Notes under the pieces: generated by a model
What the model saw: the letters and a program-made list of their open reading frames with translations, nothing else
The model's database searches: none
Told to the model about the DNA's origin: nothing
Assembly (NCBI RefSeq): GCF_019891545.1
Contig: NZ_JAHDIU010000002.1
Location: 310,001-374,000 of the forward strand
Length of the DNA: 64,000 bases
Direction of reading: 5' to 3'
Origin: Flavobacterium coralii
Lineage (GTDB): Bacteria; Bacteroidota; Bacteroidia; Flavobacteriales; Flavobacteriaceae
In this document: one piece after another, positions 8,432 to 17,086 of the stretch
Layout of the letters: each line of letters starts with the position of its first letter
How positions within the stretch are numbered: position 1 is the first letter of the stretch
Position numbers and translations under genes: made by a program

Positions 8432-10930
8432 TTATTTGCCCAGTGCTATTATGTTTGCCATGAGCCTGTAAGCACCCGATACACCTTCGGGCAACTCACG
8501 GAAAAAACTCAGTCCGGTATAAATATAATAACCTTTACCGTACTTCGCTATAAGCAGCGCACCTTTTTTAGGTGTTTCACCCATGTCATGCGCCGATAGC
8601 ACAGGGGTAAACTCTTTTGCCCACTCATCAGGATAATAAAGTCCCTGTTCCTGTACCCAGCCTTTAAAATCATTAGCCGTTATTTTATTAGGATAATTTA
8701 AAACCGGATGGGTTGCGTCAAGAAAGGTAACTTCTGCATCTTCCTCGGTTACCCTGTCGCGCGATATACGCAGGTGATAGGGTGCAAAATCCCTGATAGC
8801 GAGGTGACCGGTTGTGTTATATTGTACAACCATATTTCCGCCATTCTTCACAAAATTGAATAGCGAATCCTGCTTTAACGCAAGGCTTTCCACTACGTTA
8901 TATGCCCTTATGCCTAAAACTACGGCATCAAACCCTTTCAGGCTTTCTTCAGAAATTGCTTCAGGCGTAAGTAATGCTACTTCATAACCCATTTGCTTAA
9001 GGCTTTCCGGTACATTATCGCCTGCTCCCATAATATAGGCGATTCTTTCCCCTTTTATTTTAAGGTCGGCTTTGGTAAACCTTGCTACCGATGGCAGTAA
9101 CACCTGCTGTGTCGCTATATGTGGATAATCTATAATAATCTGTTCGCAGTTATACTCTTTATTATCAATTACAGCTATGCTTTTAGCCGTTGCTTCTGTA
9201 GGGTAGGATGGGGGAGTAACCTCAAAAGATACTACTGTTTCGCTGCCTTTGGTTTGCAGCTCAAAAGGTATAAAAGCGGGTGAAACCTGCCAGCCATCAG
9301 GCAATATGAAATTAAGGACACCTTTGCAGTTATCTTTACCTGCTTTTATTTTAACCATGGCAGTTTGCCTGCGGTTGTCTTTAAACAACTGGACTTTGTT
9401 CAGTATTTGCGTTGTTACAGCCGGCACAACATCAAAAGGTTGGTACACCTCACCTTTAACCGGATCATTGAATTTATGTACTATCTGCCTTTCAAAAGGT
9501 ATGGCTGTACCATCAATTTCTACTGTAAAAGTAGCTGTAAGTTCACGCAATATATCCGGTTGCCCAATTTTCTGCAGGTCATTTACCTGATACATACCTG
9601 CTGTGCCTTTTTCTGCAAGCCAGTATGGAGAGGTGTAAGTGGCATTTTCAGGTATCTGTACATCTGTAGTAGCTTCCTGGTTCATGTTGTTAGCAAGCTT
9701 AATTTCATTTGTTATTAAGTCGGTGTTTTCGGGTTGCAGCTTAATATTCTTTAGCAAGATATTGTTGCTGCTCCTGTTAATGGCTTCCCAGTGCAGTTTT
9801 ATGCTGTCGCCGGTAGTAGCCGACTGTGCCTCGGCGTATGCTTCAAGATATAAACCTGAACAGGCAGCTATAATGTCTTTAAGTTCCTTCAGTTTAACGT
9901 TCTTCCAGTATTCATCATCCAGTTGGTTAACCATGCCGTAAACCTTAACCAAAGCAGGTACAGATGCGGCAGGATTTTTAAAGTCATAGTTTTTGATGAT
10001 TGTTGCCACTGCTTCGCCTATGGGTTTTCCACCATTAACACGGTTCCAAGAAGTGTCAATACCTTCAAAAAGGTTTTGCTTGTTTTTAGGCTCAGTGCCT
10101 TTTATAAGTTCAAGGTATTCCATATCCTCACCGCGGGCTCCTGTTGTGCCAAATCCCTGAGATTTATGCTTGCTGCGGCTTAATGCTGCTATTTCCTGAT
10201 TTGATTTACCTAAAAGCGGGTAATATATTCCTGTAGAGAGGTTTATGTATTTTGACTTATCAGCTTTTTCAAAGTTTTCCCTGCCGCCAAAGAACCACCA
10301 TGAGGTATTGAATAGCACCCTTTTGGGCTGCCATACTTTTGTGAATTTAAGCTGTCCCGGTTCATAATTTGGGTTGTTTGCCAGTATATAGGCTTCCTGA
10401 GTAAGCATGGCCGATGAGGTATGATGCCCATGTGTTGAACCCGGTGAGCGATGGTCGAACCTGTTGATAATAACATCAGGCCTGAACTTACGGATTACCC
10501 AAACCATGTCCTGCAACACCTGCTCTTTATTCCATATCTGCAATGTTTCATCCGGTACTTTTGAGTAGCCGAAATCATTTGCCCTGCTGAAGAACTGCTC
10601 GCCGCCATCAACCTTACGTGCTTCTATAAGTTCCTGTGTGCGGATTACACCAAGCAGCTCGCGAAGCTCTAAACCGATTAGGTTTTGGCCGCCATCGCCA
10701 CGTGTTAATGAAAGGTAGCCTGTACGCGCTTTTACATTGTTGGCAAGAAAGGAAATTAGTCTTGTGTTCTCATCATCAGGATGTGCCGCTATATAAAGTG
10801 CCGAACCTAAAAAGTTCAGTTTTTCTAATTTGGCATATATCTCCGCCGATGTTGGCTTATCGGGCAGGTTGGGCTGTGCAAAGCCATATATTGCAATAAA
10901 TAAAAACAGTAATGAATATTTTAAACGCAT
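8432..10930 (-). CDS. Large secreted PIG-L family deacetylase
   Basis: An 832-residue protein with a signal peptide (to about residue 19) and a PIG-L/LmbE zinc deacetylase domain. The metal motif is AHPDDEN (H50, D52, D53), followed further on by the second histidine cluster (STHGHHTSS, around 167-175). These domains remove acetyl groups from N-acetylglucosamine-type substrates. After a beta-rich middle, residues about 640-830 look like a class I glutamine-amidotransferase-like Rossmann domain (YIMGAGDNVPESL, VLGIRAYNV) without an obvious catalytic cysteine. It is encoded upstream of a sodium symporter and probably acts in the periplasm before uptake. Confidence 0.87.
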   Translation of the reverse strand: MRLKYSLLFLFIAIYGFAQPNLPDKPTSAEIYAKLEKLNFLGSALYIAAHPDDENTRLISFLANNVKARTGYLSLTRGDGGQNLIGLELRELLGVIRTQELIEARKVDGGEQFFSRANDFGYSKVPDETLQIWNKEQVLQDMVWVIRKFRPDVIINRFDHRSPGSTHGHHTSSAMLTQEAYILANNPNYEPGQLKFTKVWQPKRVLFNTSWWFFGGRENFEKADKSKYINLSTGIYYPLLGKSNQEIAALSRSKHKSQGFGTTGARGEDMEYLELIKGTEPKNKQNLFEGIDTSWNRVNGGKPIGEAVATIIKNYDFKNPAASVPALVKVYGMVNQLDDEYWKNVKLKELKDIIAACSGLYLEAYAEAQSATTGDSIKLHWEAINRSSNNILLKNIKLQPENTDLITNEIKLANNMNQEATTDVQIPENATYTSPYWLAEKGTAGMYQVNDLQKIGQPDILRELTATFTVEIDGTAIPFERQIVHKFNDPVKGEVYQPFDVVPAVTTQILNKVQLFKDNRRQTAMVKIKAGKDNCKGVLNFILPDGWQVSPAFIPFELQTKGSETVVSFEVTPPSYPTEATAKSIAVIDNKEYNCEQIIIDYPHIATQQVLLPSVARFTKADLKIKGERIAYIMGAGDNVPESLKQMGYEVALLTPEAISEESLKGFDAVVLGIRAYNVVESLALKQDSLFNFVKNGGNMVVQYNTTGHLAIRDFAPYHLRISRDRVTEEDAEVTFLDATHPVLNYPNKITANDFKGWVQEQGLYYPDEWAKEFTPVLSAHDMGETPKKGALLIAKYGKGYYIYTGLSFFRELPEGVSGAYRLMANIIALGK

Positions 10931-10950
10931 GATAATCCAGCTTTTCGGCT

Positions 10951-11493
10951 TTAATCGTAAAATTCTTTTTGTTCGTTTTCTTCTGTCACAACGGTAATTC
11001 CCTTTTGCAGCAAAAGGTTATTAGGGTAGGTAATAAGTTCTCCTTCTTTTGTACGCAGCAGCGTATGGAATGCTTTTATATCTTCAATCTGTGCTTCTAT
11101 CGGGAAATCTTTATCGTGAATCTTGATAAAATCGCCTATACGGAACGGGAATGAAAAAAACAGTATTATCCCCGAAGTAATGTTACTGAGTATAGACCAT
11201 TGTGCAAAAAGCGCAACACCTATAACCGCAAAAACAGATGACATAACCACAAACAGGTCTTTTGTATTTACGCCCCAAATGGCAAACATAATTACCGTAA
11301 GCAGGATAAACATGAAAATATCAATGTACTTGCTTACCAGGTGCGCGCGGTGCTCGCTTAAATGTGCCTTTTCGGCATATTTTTTTGTTATCTTATTGAT
11401 AATGAAACGCAGCAGTAAAAATACAGCAAGCGTAACCAGCGTAATTATAAACCTGTCGAAATGGGTATAATAAAAGAAGTCATTGTTTTGCAT
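10951..11493 (-). CDS. Small mechanosensitive ion channel (MscS family)
   Basis: A 180-residue protein with three predicted membrane helices (about 13-31, 55-75, 83-108). The last is followed by the MscS beta-domain (FPFRIGDFIKIHD, then GELITYPNNLLLQKG). It forms a tension-gated channel in the inner membrane that releases solutes on hypo-osmotic shock. It is shorter than E. coli MscS (286 residues) and lacks the C-terminal cage domain, as in many Bacteroidota homologues. It follows maf by 2 bases and precedes the PIG-L gene by 20 bases, so it is within one transcript. Confidence 0.88.
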   Translation of the reverse strand: MQNNDFFYYTHFDRFIITLVTLAVFLLLRFIINKITKKYAEKAHLSEHRAHLVSKYIDIFMFILLTVIMFAIWGVNTKDLFVVMSSVFAVIGVALFAQWSILSNITSGIILFFSFPFRIGDFIKIHDKDFPIEAQIEDIKAFHTLLRTKEGELITYPNNLLLQKGITVVTEENEQKEFYD

Positions 11494-11495
11494 AA

Positions 11496-12095
11496 TTATC
11501 TTTCAGTAAAGGTAAGCAGGTGCTGGTAAACCTTATCTACCGGCATGCCCACCACATTAGCATAAGATCCTTTAATAACTGTAATGGCTACAAGCCCTAT
11601 CCATTCCTGTATGCCATAAGCGCCTGCCTTGTCAAACGGCTTATAGTTATCTAAATAGTATTTTATTTCTTCGTCAGTAAGGCGGTTAAAAGTAACTTCA
11701 GTAGTTTCATTAAATGTAACCGACTTTTCAAAACTTTTAATGCTCACAGATGTTATTACTTTATGAGTATTGCCCGAAAGCGACTGCAGCATTGCAAAAG
11801 CATCATCATAGTCTTTGGGCTTTCCCAACGCTTTGTCATTATGCCATACAATCGTATCACTTGTAATCAGTATTTCGTTTTCTGAAAGCGTTTCCTGTAG
11901 TGCCGCCGCTTTTAGTTCGGCAAGGTAATCTGTTATTTCTTCGCCTTTAAGATGATCAGGGTAAACCTCTTCAACTTCCTTGAGCCTAATTTCAAATTCA
12001 ATATTAAGTTCACGCAAAAATTGCTGCCTGCGGGGTGAACCCGAGGCAAGCACTACTTTATATGGCGATAATTTTTCCTGTAGCATATTATACAT
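11496..12095 (-). CDS. maf: Maf-family nucleoside triphosphate pyrophosphatase
   Basis: A 199-residue cytoplasmic protein with the Maf signature VLASGSPRRQQFL near the N-terminus, then SDTIVWHNDKALGKPKD in the catalytic region and KAGAYGIQEW near the C-terminus. Maf proteins hydrolyse non-canonical or regular pyrimidine triphosphates to monophosphates. A second in-frame ATG three codons later (12086) is an equally plausible start. It starts 4 bases after the UbiA-like gene ends, so it is probably in the same operon. Confidence 0.92.
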   Translation of the reverse strand: MYNMLQEKLSPYKVVLASGSPRRQQFLRELNIEFEIRLKEVEEVYPDHLKGEEITDYLAELKAAALQETLSENEILITSDTIVWHNDKALGKPKDYDDAFAMLQSLSGNTHKVITSVSIKSFEKSVTFNETTEVTFNRLTDEEIKYYLDNYKPFDKAGAYGIQEWIGLVAITVIKGSYANVVGMPVDKVYQHLLTFTER

Positions 12096-12098
12096 CCT

Positions 12099-12977
12099 TT
12101 ATGCTATACCTATATTATAGGTAATTACTATTATAGAAATTATGGTAAAGAAAATTACAATCTTCACCACCTGAATAAGATGATGGTATTCTTTCACTGA
12201 TTTGGCACCCCACAGTTTTATCATGCAATAAATTAAAGGGCCTGCTATTAACAGTAATCCGTAAATCAATGTAATGGTAAGGTTTAGCAGGTACTTATCG
12301 GCATAATAAAAAAGCATAGCCATTGGTACCAATACTAAAAAGAAGGTAATGCGGGTAGCCCTCTCTTTACCTAATGCTATCGGCAGCGTGCTGTTTCCGG
12401 CGTTATAATCTTTATCGGTGTCCCTTAAATTATAAAGCAGTGTTATAATAAAAACGAGCATAAAGAAAAACAGGCTGTAATCCAACATCAGGCTCAGCAT
12501 GGTTGCAAACGTCTCTTTTGTTTGAGGAACCAGTATTGGGTACATGTTATAAAGCGCAACAATAAACACAGGTATTACCGCTGTTATGGCTACCATGATA
12601 TTGCTTACCACTATTACCTGTTTAAGACTCGAAGCATATAAATACATCAAGGCTGCCCCTATAATAAATACTGCTACCAACAATGGTTTATCAACAACAT
12701 TACCGAGATAATAAGCAATACCAAATCCGGCAAGGGTTAACCCGCCGTAAATGTTATATAACTTCCCTTCATTCATTCGCGGCTCTTCGCTAAGGGCATT
12801 ATTTGCAAAAAAGCCACCTGCGGCAACCAACACTGTTGCCAGAACCAGAAGCGCATACTGCCAGTCGTTAAGTGCAAGTATAGGAGCATTTTGCTCAAGC
12901 AGGCCATAACGCAGTGTCAGCTGTAAGAAGGCTATAAGAAGCAGGTAATTGATACCAATCTGTTTTAAAAATTTCAT
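12099..12977 (-). CDS. UbiA-family prenyltransferase-like membrane protein with degenerate first aspartate motif
   Basis: A 292-residue protein with about nine membrane helices arranged like UbiA. The second aspartate motif is recognisable (RDTDKD at 185-190, then STLPIALGKERATR). The first motif, normally NDxxDxxxD for Mg-prenyl-diphosphate binding, is replaced by NNALSEEPRMN (59-69), and the usual lysine/arginine-proline loop is missing as well. Flavobacterial relatives at this locus are often annotated as geranylgeranylglycerol-phosphate geranylgeranyltransferases. Here prenyl transfer is doubtful. The protein may bind a lipid, or act on a different substrate. It lies between a KdsC-like gene and maf. 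Confidence 0.75.
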   Translation of the reverse strand: MKFLKQIGINYLLLIAFLQLTLRYGLLEQNAPILALNDWQYALLVLATVLVAAGGFFANNALSEEPRMNEGKLYNIYGGLTLAGFGIAYYLGNVVDKPLLVAVFIIGAALMYLYASSLKQVIVVSNIMVAITAVIPVFIVALYNMYPILVPQTKETFATMLSLMLDYSLFFFMLVFIITLLYNLRDTDKDYNAGNSTLPIALGKERATRITFFLVLVPMAMLFYYADKYLLNLTITLIYGLLLIAGPLIYCMIKLWGAKSVKEYHHLIQVVKIVIFFTIISIIVITYNIGIA

Positions 12978-13009
12978 CAGAGTTAAGTAAGGTTGTTAAA
13001 TTATCTTGT

Positions 13010-13537
13010 TTAGTCGTATCGGGCATTAAAATGTTCCATCCATTTGCCCTGCACTTTCATTACCTGTTCTATCACGTCGCGCACACAGCCGGTTCCCCCG
13101 GTTCTATGCGACACATATTTGCTTATTTCTTTAATTTCGGGGGCTGCATCCTGCGGGCAGGTTGGCAGGCCAACCATTTGCATTACCCAGTAATCGGGTA
13201 TATCATCACCCATATATAACACCTCTTCGTGTTTTATATTATAAATATCGGTAAATTCATTAAAGGTTTCCACCTTATTAGGTACGCCCAGATATATATC
13301 GGTAATACCGAGGTTACGTAACCTTATGCGCACCCCCTCGTTTTTCCCGCCTGATATTATGCATACGGTATATCCGTTCTCTACGGCAGCCTTCATGGCA
13401 TAACCGTCGCGTATGTTCATATTGCGAAGCATTTCCCCGGTAGGGGTAACGTGTATGCTGCCGTCGGTAAGAACGCCATCCACATCAAATATAAATGTGG
13501 TAATGTTATTCATCAGTTCTTTATAGCTTTTGCTCAT
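13010..13537 (-). CDS. kdsC: KdsC-like HAD phosphatase (3-deoxy-D-manno-octulosonate 8-phosphate phosphatase type)
   Basis: A 175-residue, cap-less HAD protein with motif I FDVDGVLTDGSI, motif II IISGG and motif IV YMGDDIPDYWVM. The small size and GGTGCVRDVIEQ tail match the tetrameric KdsC/C0 group, which dephosphorylates KDO-8-phosphate in LPS synthesis. Relatives in this phylum can also act on N-acylneuraminate-9-phosphate-like sugars, so the substrate is a family-level prediction. It overlaps the upstream DUF2520 gene by 17 bases, which implies coupled translation. Confidence 0.85.
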   Translation of the reverse strand: MSKSYKELMNNITTFIFDVDGVLTDGSIHVTPTGEMLRNMNIRDGYAMKAAVENGYTVCIISGGKNEGVRIRLRNLGITDIYLGVPNKVETFNEFTDIYNIKHEEVLYMGDDIPDYWVMQMVGLPTCPQDAAPEIKEISKYVSHRTGGTGCVRDVIEQVMKVQGKWMEHFNARYD

Positions 13538-14285
13538 TATAATGTTGTATCGATTGAGATAACAGTTTATAAATTTCTTTAAGGTTATTAGCCTGTAAAA
13601 AGTTTAGATGCTTTTGCATGGTTGTGTTATCGCCCCTTTTTGCAGGGCCTGTTTGTGCCTGTACAGGTGGCAGTTGCTGCACCTTTTCGGCGGTTTCTTT
13701 AATTAGGGGCTTCAGTATATCAAAAGGCACATTATGCTCATTGCATATAGTACTGCCAATGGTGTACATATGGTTTACAAAATTACTGACAAACACTGCC
13801 GCCACATGCAACGATTGCCGCTGCCCTGAATTTATGGCATAAACATTATCTGAAACAGATGCTGCCAGCTTTTGCAGCAGCTCAAAATCGTTTGGGTCTT
13901 CACTTTCCAGGCAAAGAGGCACTTCTTTAAAATTGACTTCCTTGTTTTTAGAAAATGTCTGTAACGGGTAAAACACCCCGCGCCTGTTGGCAGGGTTAAG
14001 CTCCTGCATAGCCACACTGCCTGATGTATGCACTACAAGCCTCCCCGCAAAGGGCAGGAGAGAGGCCACCTGTGCAATAGCGTCGTCTGAAACGGATATA
14101 ATATATACATCAGCTTCCTGTAAACCAGTATAACTGTCGGTTATTTTACTTTCAGGGAGTAAATGAAAAAGGCTTTCTTTTTGCCTTGCAAATGCCTGCA
14201 CAAGCAAAATATCGGAGGAGGCATCAAACACTTTTATCAGGTGTTGTGCCACATTGCCCGAGCCTATAACCGCTACTTTTATCAT
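13521..14285 (-). CDS. Rossmann-fold and DUF2520 domain protein
   Basis: A 254-residue cytoplasmic protein with an N-terminal NAD(P)-binding Rossmann motif (VAVIGSGNVAQHL) and a helical C-terminal DUF2520 domain (VAAVFVSNFVNHMY, GPAKRGDNTTMQKHL). The layout resembles pyrroline-5-carboxylate reductase and 6-phosphogluconate dehydrogenase-type oxidoreductases, but no substrate is known for the family. It appears to be the first gene of the long leftward train that runs to the symporter at 6562. Confidence 0.85.
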   Translation of the reverse strand: MIKVAVIGSGNVAQHLIKVFDASSDILLVQAFARQKESLFHLLPESKITDSYTGLQEADVYIISVSDDAIAQVASLLPFAGRLVVHTSGSVAMQELNPANRRGVFYPLQTFSKNKEVNFKEVPLCLESEDPNDFELLQKLAASVSDNVYAINSGQRQSLHVAAVFVSNFVNHMYTIGSTICNEHNVPFDILKPLIKETAEKVQQLPPVQAQTGPAKRGDNTTMQKHLNFLQANNLKEIYKLLSQSIQHYNEQKL

Positions 14286-14304
14286 GGTGGCTAAATTAAA
14301 AAAT

Positions 14305-14334
14305 AAACCCGGCTTAAAAAACAGTGCCGGGTTT
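14305..14334 (-). terminator. Terminator after the M1 peptidase gene
   Basis: A 9-base perfect inverted repeat (AAACCCGGC / GCCGGGTTT) with a 12-base loop. On the minus strand it is followed by a T-rich run. It ends the peptidase transcript and insulates the DUF2520 gene downstream. Confidence 0.75.
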
Positions 14335-14344
14335 CATTTGTTAT

Positions 14345-16279
14345 TTAGTTTTCCCTTATCCAGGAATTATCTTTCATGTCAATATCCGGCAAAAATCTTT
14401 CAGGGTCTATGTCAATAGATTTTACTTTTTTAGGTGAGCTTAAAATATAATCCCACTCATTTTGCCTGTGCCATATCTCTACGGGCAGCATAATTGTTTC
14501 TGATGTATTGTCTTCAAAAACAACTTTAAAGCGCACCGGCATCGGTACATCTCCTTTATCAGCAAAAGTAATGGTAGTGTAGCCTGCGTTGTCGGCAACG
14601 TTGGTAATACCAAGGTTGATGTTGCCTGTACCTTTAAACCAGCCTCTCCAGAACCAGTTAAGGTTTTCTCCTGCCACATTTTCCATACAGTTAAAGAAAT
14701 CTGTGGGCTGCGGGTGCTTGTATGCCCACGCCTTTATATAAGCTTTAAAAGCATTGTCAAAACGCTCATGCCCCAGGATGTATTCCCTTAGCAGTATCAT
14801 GCCTGTTGCAGGCTTATAATAAGCTGTAAAGGCAAGGTTCATGCTTTTTGCAACATCGGGGTAGGTGTCAATACCTTCACGGTTTTTCCATTTAAACCAC
14901 TGCACGCGGTTAAGGCTTTTAGCCACGTCAGATGTATATTCTCCGTTATTAAAGTTTACGGTGCTGTAATAATTGATAAAGGTATTAAATCCTTCATCCA
15001 TCCAGGCATAGCGGCGTTCGTTAGAGCCCACTATCATCGGGAACCAGTTGTGCCCGAATTCATGGTCGGTAACGTCCCAAAGATCGGCACCAAAACTTCT
15101 CACGCTGCAAAAAGACACACCCGGATATTCCATACCGCCTACATTAGATGCCACATTTACCGCGCTTGGGTAAGGATACTCAAACCATTTTTGAGAGTAA
15201 TGTTCTATAGAGGCTTTGGTGTATTCTGTAGAGCGTCCCCATGCCGACTTGCTCGCAACTGATACCGGGTAAACCGACTGCGCAACTGCCTTTTTACCAC
15301 TGGGCAGGTTAATTTTTGCAGCATCCCAAACAAAAGCTTTAGAGGTTGCAAAGGCAATATCGCGGCTGTTGTTCATTTTAAAATGCCAGGTTACCTTGCC
15401 ATTTTGCACCGGCCTTGTCAGTTTGGTATTGCCTACTTCTTCAGGGGAAATTAAGTAAGTAGCTTTGTAGCTGCCAGCTGCCTTTTCCCAACGGTTGAGC
15501 AGTTCTTTAGATAATACTTCTTTTGCATTTACCAACTCACCCGAACCAACAACTATATGATCGTAAGGCACGGTTATCTTATAATCAAAATTTCCATATT
15601 CAAGATAAAATTCGCCTGCGCCAAGATAAGGTTCAGTATTCCAGCCGGTAACATCGTCAAACACTGCAACACGCGGATACCATTGTGCCATAGAGTAGAT
15701 AATGCCGTCTTTAGTTTCGAGCTGGCCCATCCTGTCCATACCTTCTTCGGGTATTTTAAATTCAAAATTCATAGATATGGTAGCCTTACCGCCTTTTGCC
15801 TTTAGCGGCTCATTAAAAAATACCTGCATACGCGTATCTGAAATGAGGTATTTAGCAGAAGGATTACCTGTGGTTTTAGCGCTTAAGCCCGTAATAGCCA
15901 TACCGCCATCGGTATCGCCTGCATAGCGGCTATATTGCATGGGTGTAGTAAGTGTACCGCGCGAATCGCTTTTAAAGCGGTTCTGCTCTACATACATCCA
16001 TATAAAGTTCAGGTCTTCAGGGCTGTTGTTCTGGTAGGTCATGGTTAGTTTGCCCTTCAGTATATTGGCCTTATCATCCAGTTCGGCCTCAATTACATAG
16101 TCGGCGCTGTTTTGCCAGTACTGCGGGCCGGGCACACCCGATGCCGAACGGTATACATTGCCGCGGCGGTACATTACATCATCAAATTTAGGCTGGTTGT
16201 TGGGCTCTGCTTCCTGCGCAAAAGCCGTGTGCCCTATAAAGGCAAAAGCAAATAATAATTTAATAGTTTTCAGTTTCAT
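14345..16279 (-). CDS. Secreted M1 family zinc metallopeptidase
   Basis: A 644-residue protein with a signal peptide (to about residue 21), a beta-rich N-terminal domain and a gluzincin catalytic domain. The zinc site is complete: HEFGH (H406, E407, H410) plus E429, 19 residues after the second histidine. GGMEYPG (381-387) stands where aminopeptidases of the family have GxMEN. Such enzymes trim peptides from the N-terminus, here probably in the periplasm or outside the cell. It follows a small secreted protein by 1 base and is terminated at 14305-14334. Confidence 0.9.
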   Translation of the reverse strand: MKLKTIKLLFAFAFIGHTAFAQEAEPNNQPKFDDVMYRRGNVYRSASGVPGPQYWQNSADYVIEAELDDKANILKGKLTMTYQNNSPEDLNFIWMYVEQNRFKSDSRGTLTTPMQYSRYAGDTDGGMAITGLSAKTTGNPSAKYLISDTRMQVFFNEPLKAKGGKATISMNFEFKIPEEGMDRMGQLETKDGIIYSMAQWYPRVAVFDDVTGWNTEPYLGAGEFYLEYGNFDYKITVPYDHIVVGSGELVNAKEVLSKELLNRWEKAAGSYKATYLISPEEVGNTKLTRPVQNGKVTWHFKMNNSRDIAFATSKAFVWDAAKINLPSGKKAVAQSVYPVSVASKSAWGRSTEYTKASIEHYSQKWFEYPYPSAVNVASNVGGMEYPGVSFCSVRSFGADLWDVTDHEFGHNWFPMIVGSNERRYAWMDEGFNTFINYYSTVNFNNGEYTSDVAKSLNRVQWFKWKNREGIDTYPDVAKSMNLAFTAYYKPATGMILLREYILGHERFDNAFKAYIKAWAYKHPQPTDFFNCMENVAGENLNWFWRGWFKGTGNINLGITNVADNAGYTTITFADKGDVPMPVRFKVVFEDNTSETIMLPVEIWHRQNEWDYILSSPKKVKSIDIDPERFLPDIDMKDNSWIREN

Positions 16280-16280
16280 A

Positions 16281-16883
16281 TTATGGTTTTTGTTGAGAGA
16301 GGCACTCCATAATGGTTTTAATACGGAAAGCCTCGCCTTTGGTTAAAAGGGTTTCTACAGTATTGGTTTCAGTGGTTTCACTGTTGTTAATCGCATATGA
16401 TATAGCAATGGTTTTAATGCTTTTCTCAATTAGTCTTTCAAGTTCTTTTTTGTTACCCATAACCGGGCTTAAAAAACAAGAAAAAAGCCCTTTGCAGTTT
16501 TTTCCGCCCATGTTTGTGAGTTCAATTTTCTTACCATCGGTAAAAACGATTATGGCCTTGGTGTTCTCATCAGTACACCATATTTCAGGAGATACAATAG
16601 CAATATTAAGTACAACCGACTGTGATGTTTTAAGCAACGTAACCTCAAGCCCGGACTTACCCTGTTCACCATTAATTTTTATCGAATTATTGGCATAGGT
16701 AACGCTTTTGCCGTCGGCATAGGTTTTAGTGTGGGTAAAATAATTGCACAGGCTGTCGGCATAAATCCATGTACCGTTATTATTTAATATAACATTCCGA
16801 CCGTCTTTGGTTTCGGCAACCGTTTGTGCCTGCGCAAAAGGCACATATAAGAACAGGACAAACATTTTAAGTGAAAACCTCAT
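16281..16883 (-). CDS. Secreted protein of unknown function
   Basis: A 200-residue protein with a signal peptide (MRFSLKMFVLFLYVPFAQAQ) and a mature N-terminus carrying ETKDGRNVILNNNGTWIY, a short beta motif frequent in Bacteroidota secreted proteins. The rest looks like a beta domain with a cysteine pair (WCTDEN, NCKGLFSC). No enzymatic motif is seen. It is the first gene of a two-gene transcript with the M1 peptidase, so it may assist or protect that enzyme; that is inference from position. Confidence 0.7.
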   Translation of the reverse strand: MRFSLKMFVLFLYVPFAQAQTVAETKDGRNVILNNNGTWIYADSLCNYFTHTKTYADGKSVTYANNSIKINGEQGKSGLEVTLLKTSQSVVLNIAIVSPEIWCTDENTKAIIVFTDGKKIELTNMGGKNCKGLFSCFLSPVMGNKKELERLIEKSIKTIAISYAINNSETTETNTVETLLTKGEAFRIKTIMECLSQQKP

Positions 16884-16904
16884 TTACATAGCAAATTGAA
16901 ACCC

Positions 16905-16933
16905 AAATATACACTACAATTAAACAGAACAAA
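16905..16933 (-). promoter_or_regulatory. Promoter for the secreted protein / M1 peptidase operon
   Basis: On the minus strand TTG (16931-16933), an 18-base spacer and TATATTTG (16905-16912) match the phylum consensus. The first start codon is at 16883, giving a leader of about 15-20 bases. Confidence 0.65.
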
Positions 16934-17086
16934 AAATACAATGGTTAAAAGCATTACTTTTTTTAAGCTTTGTTAAACATAACCTTGCAGTACTGCATTT
17001 TTATCAATTTTTAATTCTTAAAATAGCCTTAAAAAGTGAAGTTTTGAGTAATTTTGCAGGAATTTATAATCATCGATTTTTTACTC

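Noticed and set aside
17054-17086. TTG start of the ResB-CcsA gene
   Set aside because: It lies on a TAATTTTG -7 element, and the ATG at 17087 begins the conserved N-terminus.
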